Part shown: positions 19,643-28,206 of the stretch, one piece after another
How the letters are laid out: each line of letters opens with the position of its first letter
Position numbering within the stretch: position 1 is the stretch's first letter
DNA from: Myxococcus stipitatus DSM 14675
Lineage (GTDB): Bacteria; Myxococcota; Myxococcia; Myxococcales; Myxococcaceae
DNA: 64,000 nt
Assembly: GCF_000331735.1 (NCBI RefSeq)
Contig: NC_020126.1
Span: 7,195,501-7,259,500, forward strand
Reading direction: 5' to 3'
Program-made: the position numbers and the translations under genes
Notes under the pieces: generated by a model
Database searches by the model: none
What the model saw: the letters and a program-made list of their open reading frames with translations, nothing else
What the model was told of the DNA's origin: nothing

Positions 19643-20992
19643 ATGCGAACCTCCCTGGCCTGGGTCGTGGTGGCGACGTGCGTGCTGGCGCTCTGGGGCT
19701 GCGCCGCGCCGACGGTGCCGGTGCTCCCTCCCACCGCGGTGCTCGACCTCGGCCCCGAGTGGCCCGAGGCACTCCCCGACACCATCGCCGCCGAGGTGCA
19801 ACGCGCGGCGATGAGTCACCGGGTCCTCGCGCTGGGCGAGGGAGACCACTTCGTCGCGGAGAAGTATGAGTACCGACTGGCCTTCCTCCGACTCCTGGTG
19901 CAGCACCATGGGGTGCGTCACGTGGCGCTCGAGATGGGCGCCTCGGATGCGGGGCGGATTGATCGCTATCTGGAGACGGGCGACGAGCGATGGCTGCACC
20001 GCGTGGTGCTGCATGGCTACGCCGGAGAGGATGACGACGAGCGCCGCGAGCTTGCCCCTGTCACCCGAGGCGACCGTCGCCCACCGGATGACGCCTGGGC
20101 CGAGGCCGAACGCTCATTCTTCCGGAAGCTGCGCGAGCTCGGACTTGCACAGGGTGCACGGCTTCATGTGGCTGGCTTCGACTTCGACGCCGCGCCCGGT
20201 GGGGGCTACGCCGATGCACGGCGTTCACTCGAGTCCTGCGCGGACACCCCAGCGGTGCGCGCGCTTCGCGTCCAACTGACTCCTCCCAGGAACACCACGC
20301 CCACCCTCGAGGTGAGCCGGCTCGACCAGCTCATCACCCAGCTCACGACCGAACGCACCCGGCTCGACGCGGACTGCGGCGCGACGCAGGTGGATGCGGC
20401 GCGTGCGGCGCTCGACCAACTGGCCTCCTCCTACCGCACCTTCTTCGAGTGGCGTGCGTCCCAGGCCGATACCTCCGCGCAAGGCCCCCTGCGCATGCGG
20501 CGGATGTTCGATGAGCGCGAGTCACAGATGCATGCGCGATACAGGCGCTGGGCCCAGTCCCTTCCCGTCGATGCGCGGGTGGTCTTGCTCGGGCATGACA
20601 TGCATGTGGCGCGTGACTCGGAGGTCCTCCGCTACGGACGTGCCCCGCATGACCTTCCGATGTGGCGGAGCCTGGGCACCCGCATCGAACAGGACCATCC
20701 CGGCAGCCTGTGGGTCTGCTGGCTGCTCTATGGCGAAGGGACTCGATACATGCCCACGTCGCGGACCGGCCTCTCGGTCGTCCAGCCGCGCCCCGACTCG
20801 CTGGAGGCCACGCTGGCCCGCACGGCCGGACGGTACTTCGTGCGGATGGAGCGTGTACCGGCTGGCAGCGTCGTCGACCAGTCGTGGCCCTTTGGAACGG
20901 AGACCAGCGAGGGCCTGGGTCCAGTGCGGACCGTCACCGACGCCATCGTGTTTCTTCCCCAGGCTCACGCCCCGGGACCGACTCCGCGCTGA
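19643..20992 (+). CDS. Erythromycin esterase-like family lipoprotein
   Basis: This 449-residue protein has a lipoprotein signal (ALWGC, Cys20) and an erythromycin-esterase-like domain. Family features are VLALGEGDHFVAEKYEYR at about residues 55-72, VALEMGASDAGRIDRYLETGD, and VVLLGHDMHVARDS around residue 315, with the conserved Glu and His residues of the EreA fold. Most distant members do not act on macrolides, so resistance should not be assumed. It probably sits on the periplasmic side of a membrane. Confidence 0.75.
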   Translation: MRTSLAWVVVATCVLALWGCAAPTVPVLPPTAVLDLGPEWPEALPDTIAAEVQRAAMSHRVLALGEGDHFVAEKYEYRLAFLRLLVQHHGVRHVALEMGASDAGRIDRYLETGDERWLHRVVLHGYAGEDDDERRELAPVTRGDRRPPDDAWAEAERSFFRKLRELGLAQGARLHVAGFDFDAAPGGGYADARRSLESCADTPAVRALRVQLTPPRNTTPTLEVSRLDQLITQLTTERTRLDADCGATQVDAARAALDQLASSYRTFFEWRASQADTSAQGPLRMRRMFDERESQMHARYRRWAQSLPVDARVVLLGHDMHVARDSEVLRYGRAPHDLPMWRSLGTRIEQDHPGSLWVCWLLYGEGTRYMPTSRTGLSVVQPRPDSLEATLARTAGRYFVRMERVPAGSVVDQSWPFGTETSEGLGPVRTVTDAIVFLPQAHAPGPTPR

Positions 20993-20993
20993 A

Positions 20994-21013
20994 GACACCT
21001 TTCGTGGGGTGTC
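20994..21013. terminator. Small hairpin between convergent genes
   Basis: GACACC and GGTGTC form a six-base stem in the 19-base gap between the esterase-like gene and the sigma factor gene and overlap the latter's stop. It may act in both directions, but there is no T-tract. Confidence 0.3.
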
Positions 21014-21569
21014 AGTGCCCCACGCCTTCACACATGCAGCCGCGCAGGTAAGCCCAGTCACGACGCACGGTGGCGGGCGCCACTCCCAGCACCGCGGCCG
21101 TCTCGTGGATGCCCAGCCCCGCGAAGTAGCGCAGCTCCACCGTCCGGGCGAGGCGCGGCTTGAAGGACTCCAGCGAGACCAACATCCGCTCCAGGTCCAG
21201 CACGTCGACGTCCACACCCGCCGGGGAGTCGGGGACCTCGTCGCGCAGCCGCAGCGACTCACGCTGCGCCTCCCGGCGACGGGCATCCCGCCCACGCACC
21301 CCATCCACGAGCACGCGCCGCATCGCCTGGGCCCCCGCGCCCAGGAACTGTCTGCGCTGGTCCACGTCCGTCACATGCCCGGCCAACCGCAACCACATGT
21401 CTCGCAACAACAACATGGGCCGGACGGTGGGACACGGCACCCCACTGCTCATGGCCGCATGCGTCATCTCGCGAAGCTCGTGGTACGTCACCCGCCGCAG
21501 GTTGTCTCGAGCCTCCGAGCTCCCGTTGCGAGCACCTTCCAGCAGAGAGGCCATCTCCGGCATGCCCAT
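21012..21569 (-). CDS. ECF-like sigma factor (TIGR02999 type)
   Basis: This 185-residue protein matches the ECF-like sigma subfamily: an N-terminal sigma-2 region (ELREMTHAAM...LLLRDMWLRL) and a C-terminal sigma-4 helix-turn-helix (ARTVELRYFAGLGIHETAAVLGVAPATVRRDW). ATG 21569 has AGGAGGA seven bases upstream. No anti-sigma factor lies beside it. An AT-rich stretch at 21645-21720 upstream probably holds its promoter. Confidence 0.85.
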   Translation of the reverse strand: MGMPEMASLLEGARNGSSEARDNLRRVTYHELREMTHAAMSSGVPCPTVRPMLLLRDMWLRLAGHVTDVDQRRQFLGAGAQAMRRVLVDGVRGRDARRREAQRESLRLRDEVPDSPAGVDVDVLDLERMLVSLESFKPRLARTVELRYFAGLGIHETAAVLGVAPATVRRDWAYLRGCMCEGVGH

Positions 21570-21639
21570 CGTGTCCTCCTGGGTCTCACATCCCATCGAG
21601 TCACTTCGCCGCGCCTGCCAAGAAGTCGAACGACCTCCG

Positions 21640-21725
21640 CCGTAGATCTTGAGAATAAAGAATTGTTTTTCGTGAATGCCGACAATTCCCTGCTGGGTAG
21701 GATTTTCCCACCTGTACGTGGAAGG
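21640..21725 (-). promoter_or_regulatory. AT-rich upstream region of the sigma factor gene
   Basis: This stretch is far more AT-rich than its surroundings. Read on the minus strand it holds TTGTCG followed after 17 bases by TTCTTTATT, a plausible promoter, and a short inverted repeat (GGTAGG / CCCACC around ATTTT, near 21706-21722). Confidence 0.4.
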
Positions 21726-21787
21726 TCGACATGCGCCGCGCGAGCATCCGGCTTGCGGGCTTGTTTCCATTCGTCGAGGACCCGACG

Positions 21788-23548
21788 TCAGGCGGAGGGA
21801 AGCCAGAGCACGAAGCGGGCACCGCCCTCGCGGACGCGCTCGTAACGCAGGTCGGCACGCATGCTGCGCGCGAGCCTGCGGCAGAGCGCCAACCCCAGCC
21901 CCACGCCCGGCGCGGACTTCGCCGCGGCCTGCACGGACTTGGAGAAGGGCTCGAAGAGCTTGCGGGCCGTCGCGGCGTCGACGCCGGGCCCGTGGTCCCT
22001 CACCGACAGCCCCACTCGCGAGCCTCGCCGCTCGAGCTCGAGGTGGATGCGAGGGTCCTCCGTGCTCCCCCCGTACTTCGACGCATTGTCCACGAGGTTG
22101 AAGAGGACCTGCTCCACCGCCGAGGGGTCTGTCATCACCACCACGTCTCGCGGAACATCGACACACAGCGACAAGCCGGATTGGAGCGCGCGCTGAGACA
22201 GTCGCTCCTCCATGCGAGACAACAACGAGCCCACCGACACCCGCTCCAGCCTCGCGGGCGTGCGTCCTCGCTCGATGCGGGCATAGGACAACACGTTCTC
22301 CACCAGGTGGCTCAGCCGCTCCGCTTCGCGGTGGAGGATGTCGAAGTACTCCTGACGGCGCTCGGCATCCGGCACCATCCCCGCCGCGAGCATCTCCGTG
22401 TACATCCGGAACGTCGTCAGCGGCGTGCGCAGCTCATGCGTCACCGCCGAGACGAACGCGCCCCGGCGCTCGCTCAAGGACATCACTCCGGCCAACAGCG
22501 CCACCACGGCCACCGCGGCGAGCACCACGCCGCTCCACGCCACCGTCAACACCGCGGGCAGCGACGACAAGGCCCCGGACGAGCCCCGCTCGCGAGGCAC
22601 CGCGCCCGGCACCAATCGCACCGGCAACGCCGCCAGCATCCGTCCCTCGCCTGTCTCCACCGTGGCGTCCTTCACGGGCTCCAGCGTCGCGCCCGGCAGC
22701 AAGTCGGCCACCCTTCCTTGGAGCCAGCGCTGGAGCTCCGGCCAGTCCAGCCAGCATCCCTGGATGAACTCCTCGCCGTTGACCTGGACGCGACGCCCCA
22801 GGAACAAGGCGTCCTCCACCCAGAGGGCCCGCATGTCCTCCGCCACCTCGGGCGAGGCCACCTTCGGGAAGACGTTCGACACCTTGTTGTAGCCGGACAG
22901 GTTCTGGCTCGCGGCCTGGCGCGCGCTGCGCGAGCGGGCATCGAACTCGCTCGCGTTCTTCGTCCACTGGAGCTCGTCGGGAATCCGCTTCCGGTCCTCA
23001 CGAGAGGGCTTCTGCCTCGACTCGGAGGACGCTTGATTCACCAGGGCCTCCCGCACGGAGGCGACCTTGAGCAGGTGGGACACCTGCGCCAACCGGTGCC
23101 GCAGCACCTGCTCGCCGACCTCGGGGTGCGGCACGCCCAGCGCGTCTCGCAGCGACGGGTCCACCACCTGCGGCGAGGAGACCCCTCCCGTGGGGCCCAT
23201 CTGGAAGTGGAGCAGGACATGCTCCGGTGGTCCCGACATCAAGGGGGAGGCCACCCAGGCCCGTCCCTCCTGGAGAGGTTGGCGCTCCCCGTCCACCACC
23301 CCGCGCGCGGGGGACAGGGCCTCATAGGCCCCCACCGTCACCGCGCTCTCTCGCGCCACCAGCGGCAGCAACTCCGAGTCGAGCCGCCACAGCGCCAGCC
23401 GCACGTTCTCCTCGCGCGCCGCGCTCTCACGGGCCTGCCGGTCCGCGCGGTCCAGCCTCGAGGCGAAGACGGACAGCCACACCACACCGGCCAGCGCCAA
23501 CAACAAGCAGGCGCTCACCGCGAGCCACACGCGCCACGAGCGAATCAT
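21788..23548 (-). CDS. Sensor histidine kinase
   Basis: This 586-residue kinase has a membrane helix at residues 8-28, a large periplasmic sensor region (about 30-325, no family recognised) and a second helix at about 332-356. The HisKA domain follows, with H371 in SAVTHELRTPL, then the HATPase domain with N-box LFNLVDNASKYGG, RDHGPGV and GVGLGLALCRRL. It overlaps the regulator gene by four bases and is the last of three genes. Confidence 0.92.
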   Translation of the reverse strand: MIRSWRVWLAVSACLLLALAGVVWLSVFASRLDRADRQARESAAREENVRLALWRLDSELLPLVARESAVTVGAYEALSPARGVVDGERQPLQEGRAWVASPLMSGPPEHVLLHFQMGPTGGVSSPQVVDPSLRDALGVPHPEVGEQVLRHRLAQVSHLLKVASVREALVNQASSESRQKPSREDRKRIPDELQWTKNASEFDARSRSARQAASQNLSGYNKVSNVFPKVASPEVAEDMRALWVEDALFLGRRVQVNGEEFIQGCWLDWPELQRWLQGRVADLLPGATLEPVKDATVETGEGRMLAALPVRLVPGAVPRERGSSGALSSLPAVLTVAWSGVVLAAVAVVALLAGVMSLSERRGAFVSAVTHELRTPLTTFRMYTEMLAAGMVPDAERRQEYFDILHREAERLSHLVENVLSYARIERGRTPARLERVSVGSLLSRMEERLSQRALQSGLSLCVDVPRDVVVMTDPSAVEQVLFNLVDNASKYGGSTEDPRIHLELERRGSRVGLSVRDHGPGVDAATARKLFEPFSKSVQAAAKSAPGVGLGLALCRRLARSMRADLRYERVREGGARFVLWLPSA

Positions 23549-24252
23549 CTCGCGCCGTCCGAGGCGGAGAACATGTAGCCCTTGCCGCGCACGGTGAGGA
23601 TGACGCGCGGCTCGGTGGAGTCATCTCGGAGCTTCTCGCGCAGGCGCGCCATCGTCATGTCCACCGTGCGCGTCTGCACGCTCCGGGCTGGCAGGTGCCA
23701 CACACGCTCCAGCAACTCCTCGCGGGAGATGGCCCGCCCCGCGTTCTCGCCCAGGTAGCGCAGGGCCTCCGCCTCGCGCTCGGAGAGGTCCGTCCGGGAG
23801 CCGTCGTCGAACGTCAGCTCCCGGCGCTCCACCACGAAGTGGCCTCCGGGGAACTCGACGCGGTCCGTGCCCACGGGGCGCTCCGCCGAGCGCCGCAGCA
23901 CCGCGCCCGCCCTCGCCAGCAACTCCCGCACGGAGAAGGGCTTCACCACGTAGTCGTCCGCGCCCAGCTTCAGCCCCATCACCCGGTCCTCCTCCTGGCC
24001 CCGAGCGGTGAGGATGATGACGGGGAGGGTCGGCCGGCTCTTCCGCACCGCCTTGAGCAGGTCCAGCCCGTCCCCATCCGGGAGGACCAGGTCCAGCAGC
24101 ACCAGGTCCACCGGCGTGCGCTCGGCGATTCGCTGGCCTTCCTCCCGGACGCCCGCTTCGAGGACCTCGTAGCCCTCGAAGCGCAGCGCATCCACGATTC
24201 CGCGCCGGATGGCGGGGTCATCCTCGACGACAAGTACTCGGCGCGCGGCCAT
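23545..24252 (-). CDS. OmpR/PhoB family response regulator
   Basis: This 235-residue regulator has a receiver domain (VEDD at residues 9-12, phospho-acceptor D54 in LLDLVLPDGDG, Lys in YVVKPF) and a winged-helix trans_reg_C domain ending in RVILTVRGKGYMF. It is nine bases after the VWA gene and overlaps its kinase. Direct repeats with the 11-bp period typical of this family lie upstream of the operon, so it probably controls itself. Confidence 0.93.
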   Translation of the reverse strand: MAARRVLVVEDDPAIRRGIVDALRFEGYEVLEAGVREEGQRIAERTPVDLVLLDLVLPDGDGLDLLKAVRKSRPTLPVIILTARGQEEDRVMGLKLGADDYVVKPFSVRELLARAGAVLRRSAERPVGTDRVEFPGGHFVVERRELTFDDGSRTDLSEREAEALRYLGENAGRAISREELLERVWHLPARSVQTRTVDMTMARLREKLRDDSTEPRVILTVRGKGYMFSASDGAR

Positions 24253-24261
24253 GTCGGCATC

Positions 24262-25494
24262 CTACTCCATGGTGAACTTGCGCTTGGCCGCCTCGCGCGT
24301 CACCACCTGGCCGATGACGCCGTCCAGCGACTCCTGCTCCGGAGACGGCTGCTTCTTGCGCTCGGCCACGAGGAACTCCTGACGCGCCTTGCTCAGCTCC
24401 TGGATGCGCTTCTGCAAGTCGGCCCGCTCCTGCTCACGCGCGGCGAGCCACGCCTTGCGGCCCTCTGCGTCCAGTCCGCGCATCGGCTCCGGCAACTCCG
24501 CGGCCGGCACCGCCCCCAGGTCCACCTTGTTCTTCTTCACCGCGTCGACCAGGTCCCAGCTCTCGTTGGAATAGTTCCCGGAGGACTTCGCCATCGAGCG
24601 GGCCACCATGTTGGACATCGACACGCCCCGCGACGCCTTGTCCTGCGCGGCCTGGCGCATCTGGCTCTCCTCTCCCCGGGCGCCGCCATAGACGACGTAG
24701 GTCTTGTTGAGCTCCGCGCCCAGCCGGGCAATCTCCTCGTCCTGCGGCGCGGCCAGCTCCACCACCTTCAGGTTCTGGTCGATGTTCATGTAGCTGCCAT
24801 CCGCGAGCGTCGCGCCCTCCTTCCAGTGGTCCGAGATGCCCGTCTCGTAATCACCGCAGTGGATGGTGTTCACGGTGATGCCATGCCGGCGGGCGGTGTG
24901 GATGGCATCTCGGAAGTCGACGGGGCCCTGCTCGAACGACTCATTGCCCGCGATGAAGACGAGCCGCATCGCGTCCGGGTTCTTGCTCCAGGCGAGCTTC
25001 CGGGTGGCCTCCAGGATGACCTCGCCGGCGTGCTCGGAGCCACCGGACGTCCGCAGGGCGAAGAGGCGCTCGGAGATGGAGTCCAGGTCCGTGGTGAACG
25101 GCATCAGCTGGCGAATCTCGTTCTGGCCGGCGCCCTCCCCGCTGTAGCCGAAGGCGTAGAGGGCCAGCTCCAGCCGAGGCGCCACGCCGTCGCGCTTCGC
25201 CTTCGAGAAGCGGTTCACGATGTTCCACAGCTGCGTGCGCGCCTGGTCCAGCAGTCCGTCCATGCTCCCGCTGGTGTCCAGGAGGATGGCGATCTGGATG
25301 ACGGGGGCCGAACCCTCGGCCTGGGGCGCGACGGGCTTCGTCGGCGGGCTCGCGGGGGCCTGGGTGACAGGCGGCGGCCCCTCGAGCCTCGAGGGGATGG
25401 GCGCCGTGGGCGAGGGCTTGCCCAGCAGGAGGGCGGAGCCCGCGAGCGCCACGGCTGCGCCGAGGATGACAGGGAGCTTGAGGGCCGGCTTCAT
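24262..25494 (-). CDS. VWA domain protein, exported
   Basis: This 410-residue protein has an N-terminal signal or anchor (residues 7-25), a Pro-rich linker to about 65 and a von Willebrand A domain with an intact MIDAS motif DTSGS at D73-S77, followed by T at about 115 and a later Asp. The last 130 residues are charged and helical. VWA domains mediate metal-dependent protein contacts. It is first in an operon with a two-component pair, so it may be sensed by or controlled by it. Confidence 0.85.
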   Translation of the reverse strand: MKPALKLPVILGAAVALAGSALLLGKPSPTAPIPSRLEGPPPVTQAPASPPTKPVAPQAEGSAPVIQIAILLDTSGSMDGLLDQARTQLWNIVNRFSKAKRDGVAPRLELALYAFGYSGEGAGQNEIRQLMPFTTDLDSISERLFALRTSGGSEHAGEVILEATRKLAWSKNPDAMRLVFIAGNESFEQGPVDFRDAIHTARRHGITVNTIHCGDYETGISDHWKEGATLADGSYMNIDQNLKVVELAAPQDEEIARLGAELNKTYVVYGGARGEESQMRQAAQDKASRGVSMSNMVARSMAKSSGNYSNESWDLVDAVKKNKVDLGAVPAAELPEPMRGLDAEGRKAWLAAREQERADLQKRIQELSKARQEFLVAERKKQPSPEQESLDGVIGQVVTREAAKRKFTME

Positions 25495-25564
25495 CGTGAG
25501 TCCTTTCGGGTAGCGGTGCCCTTTCGAGCACGGTCAGGACAGTAACGATGGAGCCCCCCAGAAA

Positions 25565-25584
25565 GGTGTAACCGCCGTGTAACC
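25565..25584 (-). promoter_or_regulatory. PhoB/OmpR-type direct repeat upstream of the VWA operon
   Basis: GTGTAACC occurs twice, offset by exactly 11 bases (the TGTAACC copies start at 25567 and 25578). This is one helical turn, the standard arrangement for OmpR/PhoB-family dimers. It is 71 bases before the VWA start. Confidence 0.6.
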
Positions 25585-25605
25585 AGCCTCACGGCGGCCT
25601 TCGAC

Positions 25606-26034
25606 TCAGGCACTCTGGAGCATCAGCCGCTCCACCACCGAGCGCACCTCCCGCAGCCGGGACGGGTCCGTCACCGCGACGAAGATGGTGTCGTCGCCCG
25701 CCACGGTGCCCGCGAGCCCCGGCACCTCCGGCTCCCGGTCCAACGCCGCCGCGAGCGCGGGCGCGTAACCCGGCGACGTCCTGACGACGAGCATGTTGGG
25801 CGGCGCCTCGATGATGCGGATGCGTTGGCGCTCGGCGGTCACCGTCGGAGGCTCCACCGACGCGATGCGCTGGTAGCGCCCACCCACCTTCTGGACGCCC
25901 AGCTTCTTCAGCCGCCGCGACAGCGTGGACTGGCTGGGCGCCTGCCCCTCCGCCTCCAGCAGCTCCTGCAAGACCGCCTGATCGCTGATCTCCTGCTCCG
26001 TGATGAGCCGAAGGATTTCGTCGTCCAGGTTCAT
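25606..26034 (-). CDS. argR: Arginine repressor
   Basis: This 142-residue protein matches ArgR, which binds operator DNA as an arginine-filled hexamer. The N-terminal winged helix (EISDQAVLQELLEAEGQAPSQSTLSRRLKKLGVQKVGGRY in pieces, residues 14-53) is followed by the hexamerisation domain ending with GTVAGDDTIFVAVTD, where GDDT is the arginine-contact motif. The ATG at 26034 gives family length; the frame upstream crosses the arginine operon promoter and is not coding. Confidence 0.93.
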   Translation of the reverse strand: MNLDDEILRLITEQEISDQAVLQELLEAEGQAPSQSTLSRRLKKLGVQKVGGRYQRIASVEPPTVTAERQRIRIIEAPPNMLVVRTSPGYAPALAAALDREPEVPGLAGTVAGDDTIFVAVTDPSRLREVRSVVERLMLQSA

Positions 26035-26045
26035 TTTCACCAAGA

Positions 26046-26190
26046 TGCATGGAGGTGAATTTCCATGCAAGGCGCCTGAATGATCGGCCTCGGGGAACAA
26101 TGCTCTTGCGCGCCGCGTCCTTCTGCATAATATCCGCCGCCTATTCGCGGAACTGCACGCATACGCGTGCATATTCATCCACGTATGCAT
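26046..26190. promoter_or_regulatory. Divergent argR/arg operon control region with ArgR-like sites
   Basis: Three inverted repeats built on TGCAT-like halves are present. The first is TGCATGGA / TCCATGCA at 26046-26069 with an 8-base spacer. The second is TGCACGC / GCGTGCA at 26154-26171 with a 4-base spacer. The third is TGCATA / TATGCA at 26168-26189. A CATAAT at 26126-26131 may be a -10 element. The first site is 12 bases from the argR start and the others are just before argF'. Confidence 0.6.
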
Positions 26191-26217
26191 CCGGTCCAGG
26201 CCGGGGAGCGCAGGCCC

Positions 26218-27228
26218 ATGAAGCACGTCACCCACATCAAGGATCTCGGCCCCGAGGGCGTAGAGGCAGTCCTCGCGCAGGCGGAGGCCTGGAAGCAGAA
26301 GGCTCCGGGCTCGCTCTTCCCGGGAAGCATCCTGGGCATGGTGTTCTTCAACCCGTCCTTGCGCACGCGCACCTCGTTCGAGGCAGTGATGCTGCGCGGG
26401 GGAGGCAGCGCCATCATCCTGGATGTGGGCGCGGGCGTCTGGAAGCTGGAGCACCGCGAGGGCGCGGTGATGAACGCGGACCGGGCCGAGCACCTCAAGG
26501 AGGCCGCCCCCGTCCTGTCGCGCTTCGTGGACATGCTGGGCGTGCGGACCTTCTCCCAGGGCGGCGGCGACGAGGAGGACGAGGTCGACCCCATCATCAA
26601 CGCCTTCCGCAAGTGGGCCACGGTGCCGGTGGTCAGCATGGAGTCCGCGCGGGAGCACCCCTGCCAGGGCCTGGCGGACGTGCTGACCTTGCGCGAGAAG
26701 TTCGGCACCACGAAGAAGCTGCCGGTGACGCTGACGTGGGCGCCGCACATCAAGCCCCTGCCCAAGGCGGTGCCCAACTCGTTCCTCCTGAGCGCGGCGG
26801 CGGCCGGGTGCGAGGTCCGCGTTGCCCACCCTCCCGGCTTCGAGCTGCACCCAGCGGTGCGCGCGGAGGCGGAGGCCTACGCCAAGGCCACGGGCGGCAG
26901 CATCACGTACACGCATGAGCAGGACGAGGCACTCGCGGGCAGCCGCGCCGTGTACGCCAAGTCCTGGGGCCCGACGGCCGCGGCGGCCTTCTCGCCCAAC
27001 GACGTCACCGCGCTGTTGGCGTCCTACTCCGGTTGGATGCCCACGCTGCGCACCATGTCCCGCGCGGCGAAGGATGCCGCGTTCCTGCACTGCCTCCCCG
27101 TGCGCCGCAACGTGGAGGTGGCCGACGAGGTCCTGGACCACCCGAGCAGTCGCGTGGTGGACGAGGCCGGCAACCGGTTCCACGTCCAGCGCTCCCTGCT
27201 CCACTGGATGCGCTCGCAGTCCCGCTGA
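26218..27228 (+). CDS. argF': N-acetylornithine-type carbamoyltransferase
   Basis: This 336-residue enzyme belongs to the transcarbamylase branch that acts on N-acylated ornithine rather than ornithine. It has the carbamoyl-phosphate motif FFNPSLRTRTSFE, the HPCQGLADVL motif, WAPHIKPLP and the HCLPVRRNVE segment. The product would be N-acetylcitrulline (or N-succinylcitrulline), to be deacylated by the enzyme encoded two genes later. At the position that separates acetyl- and succinyl-ornithine enzymes it has Ala. It starts the arginine operon and diverges from argR. Confidence 0.88.
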   Translation: MKHVTHIKDLGPEGVEAVLAQAEAWKQKAPGSLFPGSILGMVFFNPSLRTRTSFEAVMLRGGGSAIILDVGAGVWKLEHREGAVMNADRAEHLKEAAPVLSRFVDMLGVRTFSQGGGDEEDEVDPIINAFRKWATVPVVSMESAREHPCQGLADVLTLREKFGTTKKLPVTLTWAPHIKPLPKAVPNSFLLSAAAAGCEVRVAHPPGFELHPAVRAEAEAYAKATGGSITYTHEQDEALAGSRAVYAKSWGPTAAAAFSPNDVTALLASYSGWMPTLRTMSRAAKDAAFLHCLPVRRNVEVADEVLDHPSSRVVDEAGNRFHVQRSLLHWMRSQSR

Positions 27229-27279
27229 GCGGCGCCACCCAGGCGCGCCTCTCCTTCTCTCTTTCTTTCGAGGTCTCCC

Positions 27280-28206
27280 GTGCCCTTGTCACCCGACCCG
27301 TACTCCGCGCTGCGCCACGCCGCGCGTTATGTGCAGCAGTTCCGGCGCAAGACGTTTGTCGTGAAGCTCGGCGGCGCCATGCTGAGCGACCCCCGCCTGC
27401 GCCGCTCCGCGTGCGAGCAGATTGCCCTGCTGTGGACCTTCTCCATCCGCCCCGTCGTCGTGCACGGCGGCGGCCCGGAGCTGGACACGCTCTGTGACGC
27501 CCTCCACCTGCCGGTGGAGAAGGTGGCTGGCCGCCGCGTCACCTCCGCGCCCGTGCTGGACGCGGCGAAGATGGTGCTCGCCGGCAAGCTGCACACGGAC
27601 CTGCTCGCGGACCTCCAGGCGGCGGGCGTGCCCGCGGTGGGCCTGAGCGGCGTGGACGCCGGGCTCATCAAGGCGCGCAAGCGGCCTCCTGTCATGGTGA
27701 CGGAGCCGGGGGCCACCGAGGGCAGGCTCGTGGACTACGGGCTCGTCGGCGACATCGAGCAGGTGGACACGCGCGTCGTGGAGCACCTGCGCTCCGCGGA
27801 CTACGTGCCGGTCATCGCGCCCCTCTCCGGCGGCGTGGATGGCTCCGTCTACAACACCAACGCAGACACCGTGGCGGCGGCGCTGTCGGTGGCCCTGTCG
27901 GCGGAGAAGCTCTTCTTCCTGGTCCAGGTGCCGGGCCTCCTGCGCGACTTGAACGACCCGACGTCGCTCGTCACGCTGGCGAACCTCACGGACCTGGCGA
28001 CGATGGAGAACCAGGGCACCATCTCCGGCGGCATGCGTCCCAAGGCGCACGCCATCCGCCACGCGTTGGTCGGCGGCGTGGGCAGCGTGCACCTGGTGAG
28101 CGGTGTGGCGCCCAACGCGCTCCTCGAGGAGGTCTTCACCAACGAGGGCAGCGGCACGATGGTGGTCCGCGAGAAGGCTCCGAAGAACGCGGGGACCGCG
28201 GGATGA
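27280..28206 (+). CDS. argB: Acetylglutamate kinase
   Basis: This 308-residue amino acid kinase phosphorylates N-acetylglutamate, the second step of arginine synthesis. Motifs are VVKLGGAML, VVVHGGGPELD, the substrate segment AGRRVTSAPVLDAAKMVLAGKLHTDLL, and NTNADTVAAALSVAL. The start is GTG. There is no N-acetyltransferase domain fused to it, unlike the bifunctional enzymes of Xanthomonas. It overlaps the next gene by four bases. Confidence 0.9.
   Translation: MPLSPDPYSALRHAARYVQQFRRKTFVVKLGGAMLSDPRLRRSACEQIALLWTFSIRPVVVHGGGPELDTLCDALHLPVEKVAGRRVTSAPVLDAAKMVLAGKLHTDLLADLQAAGVPAVGLSGVDAGLIKARKRPPVMVTEPGATEGRLVDYGLVGDIEQVDTRVVEHLRSADYVPVIAPLSGGVDGSVYNTNADTVAAALSVALSAEKLFFLVQVPGLLRDLNDPTSLVTLANLTDLATMENQGTISGGMRPKAHAIRHALVGGVGSVHLVSGVAPNALLEEVFTNEGSGTMVVREKAPKNAGTAG

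Noticed and set aside
19643-20992. Macrolide resistance determinant
   Set aside because: The protein resembles the erythromycin esterase family only distantly and is a lipoprotein; most such members have other roles.
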